Shown in pieces: positions 57,441 through 64,000 of a stretch of DNA of 64,000 nucleotides (its first letter is position 1; every line of letters starts with the position of its first letter). The translations under genes and the position numbers were made by a program. The notes beneath the pieces are model-generated. The model saw only the letters and a list, made by a program, of their open reading frames with translations, had not been told where the DNA came from and did not search any database. Source of the stretch: Actinoplanes siamensis (GTDB taxonomy: Bacteria; Actinomycetota; Actinomycetes; Mycobacteriales; Micromonosporaceae); the NCBI RefSeq assembly GCF_016862395.1, contig NZ_BOMW01000004.1:62001-126000 (forward strand), written 5' to 3'.

Positions 57441-64000
<6,560 letters not shown>

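Overview
The window is very GC-rich, densely coding actinomycete DNA. Most ORFs have a strong third-position GC bias, and GTG and TTG starts are common. Gene content (GH44, GH59 and GH10 secreted glycanases with CBM2 or ricin modules, MalT-like LuxR regulators, c-di-GMP enzymes, DosS-like kinase, chaperone and universal stress genes) suggests a soil member of the Micromonosporaceae such as Actinoplanes. That taxonomic call is inference from gene content only. No rRNA, tRNA, CRISPR array or intact insertion sequence was seen.

Positions 1-10300 look like a hypoxia/dormancy-type stress block. It holds two universal stress proteins, an Hsp20, a GAF-GAF histidine kinase closely resembling mycobacterial DosS/DosT (with the HH pair at the heme-ligand position), an unusually small pyruvate-phosphate-dikinase-like protein, a DUF1918 protein, a glycogen-debranching-type glucosidase and an AI-2E-type permease. 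Palindromes resembling the DosR box lie at 166-179, 8079-8092 and 8245-8258, and a HAIR-type inverted repeat (HspR site) lies before hsp20. No DosR gene is inside the window. Positions 10280-21350 are mixed: a secreted nuclease/phosphatase-LamG protein, a secreted beta-propeller, an EAL protein, MazG-like and AlkZ-like genes, an XRE-SDR pair, LtrA, HdeD, and several gene fossils (ECF sigma, CBM2).

Positions 21371-29846 form one tight seven-gene operon on the minus strand, in transcription order dnaK, grpE, dnaJ, cbpM-like, clpB, thioredoxin and a cNMP-domain thioredoxin-reductase-like protein. Junctions either overlap by a few bases or are separated by no more than 6 bases. It reads as a stress-induced proteostasis plus redox-repair unit. 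A MalT-type LuxR regulator follows divergently. Then come more stress genes: ferritin-like/hemerythrin protein, BON protein, and an operon of PrsW protease, DUF1931 histone-fold protein, Cys-rich copper-binding protein and UBP zinc finger. A GAF-LuxR regulator, a conserved membrane protein and a DUF2267 protein complete this part. The motif CTGCCAATYGACR occurs in the same orientation before dnaK, the MalT-type regulator and prsW, suggesting a shared regulator.

Positions 41900-51840 hold a ComB-like phosphatase, an APH-family kinase, a membrane GGDEF/HD-GYP protein, a GH44 glycanase and a large CheB-GAF-PAS-histidine kinase hybrid. Positions 51980-64000 are a polysaccharide-use locus: a FadR-type regulator, a sugar-acid dehydratase of the enolase superfamily with a truncated amidohydrolase behind it, a complete ABC sugar importer (lipoprotein plus two permeases), and a coupled run of secreted enzymes (beta-helix protein, GH59, GH10). 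The secreted enzymes would cut plant polysaccharide outside the cell, the importer take up the products, and the dehydratase process an acidic sugar.
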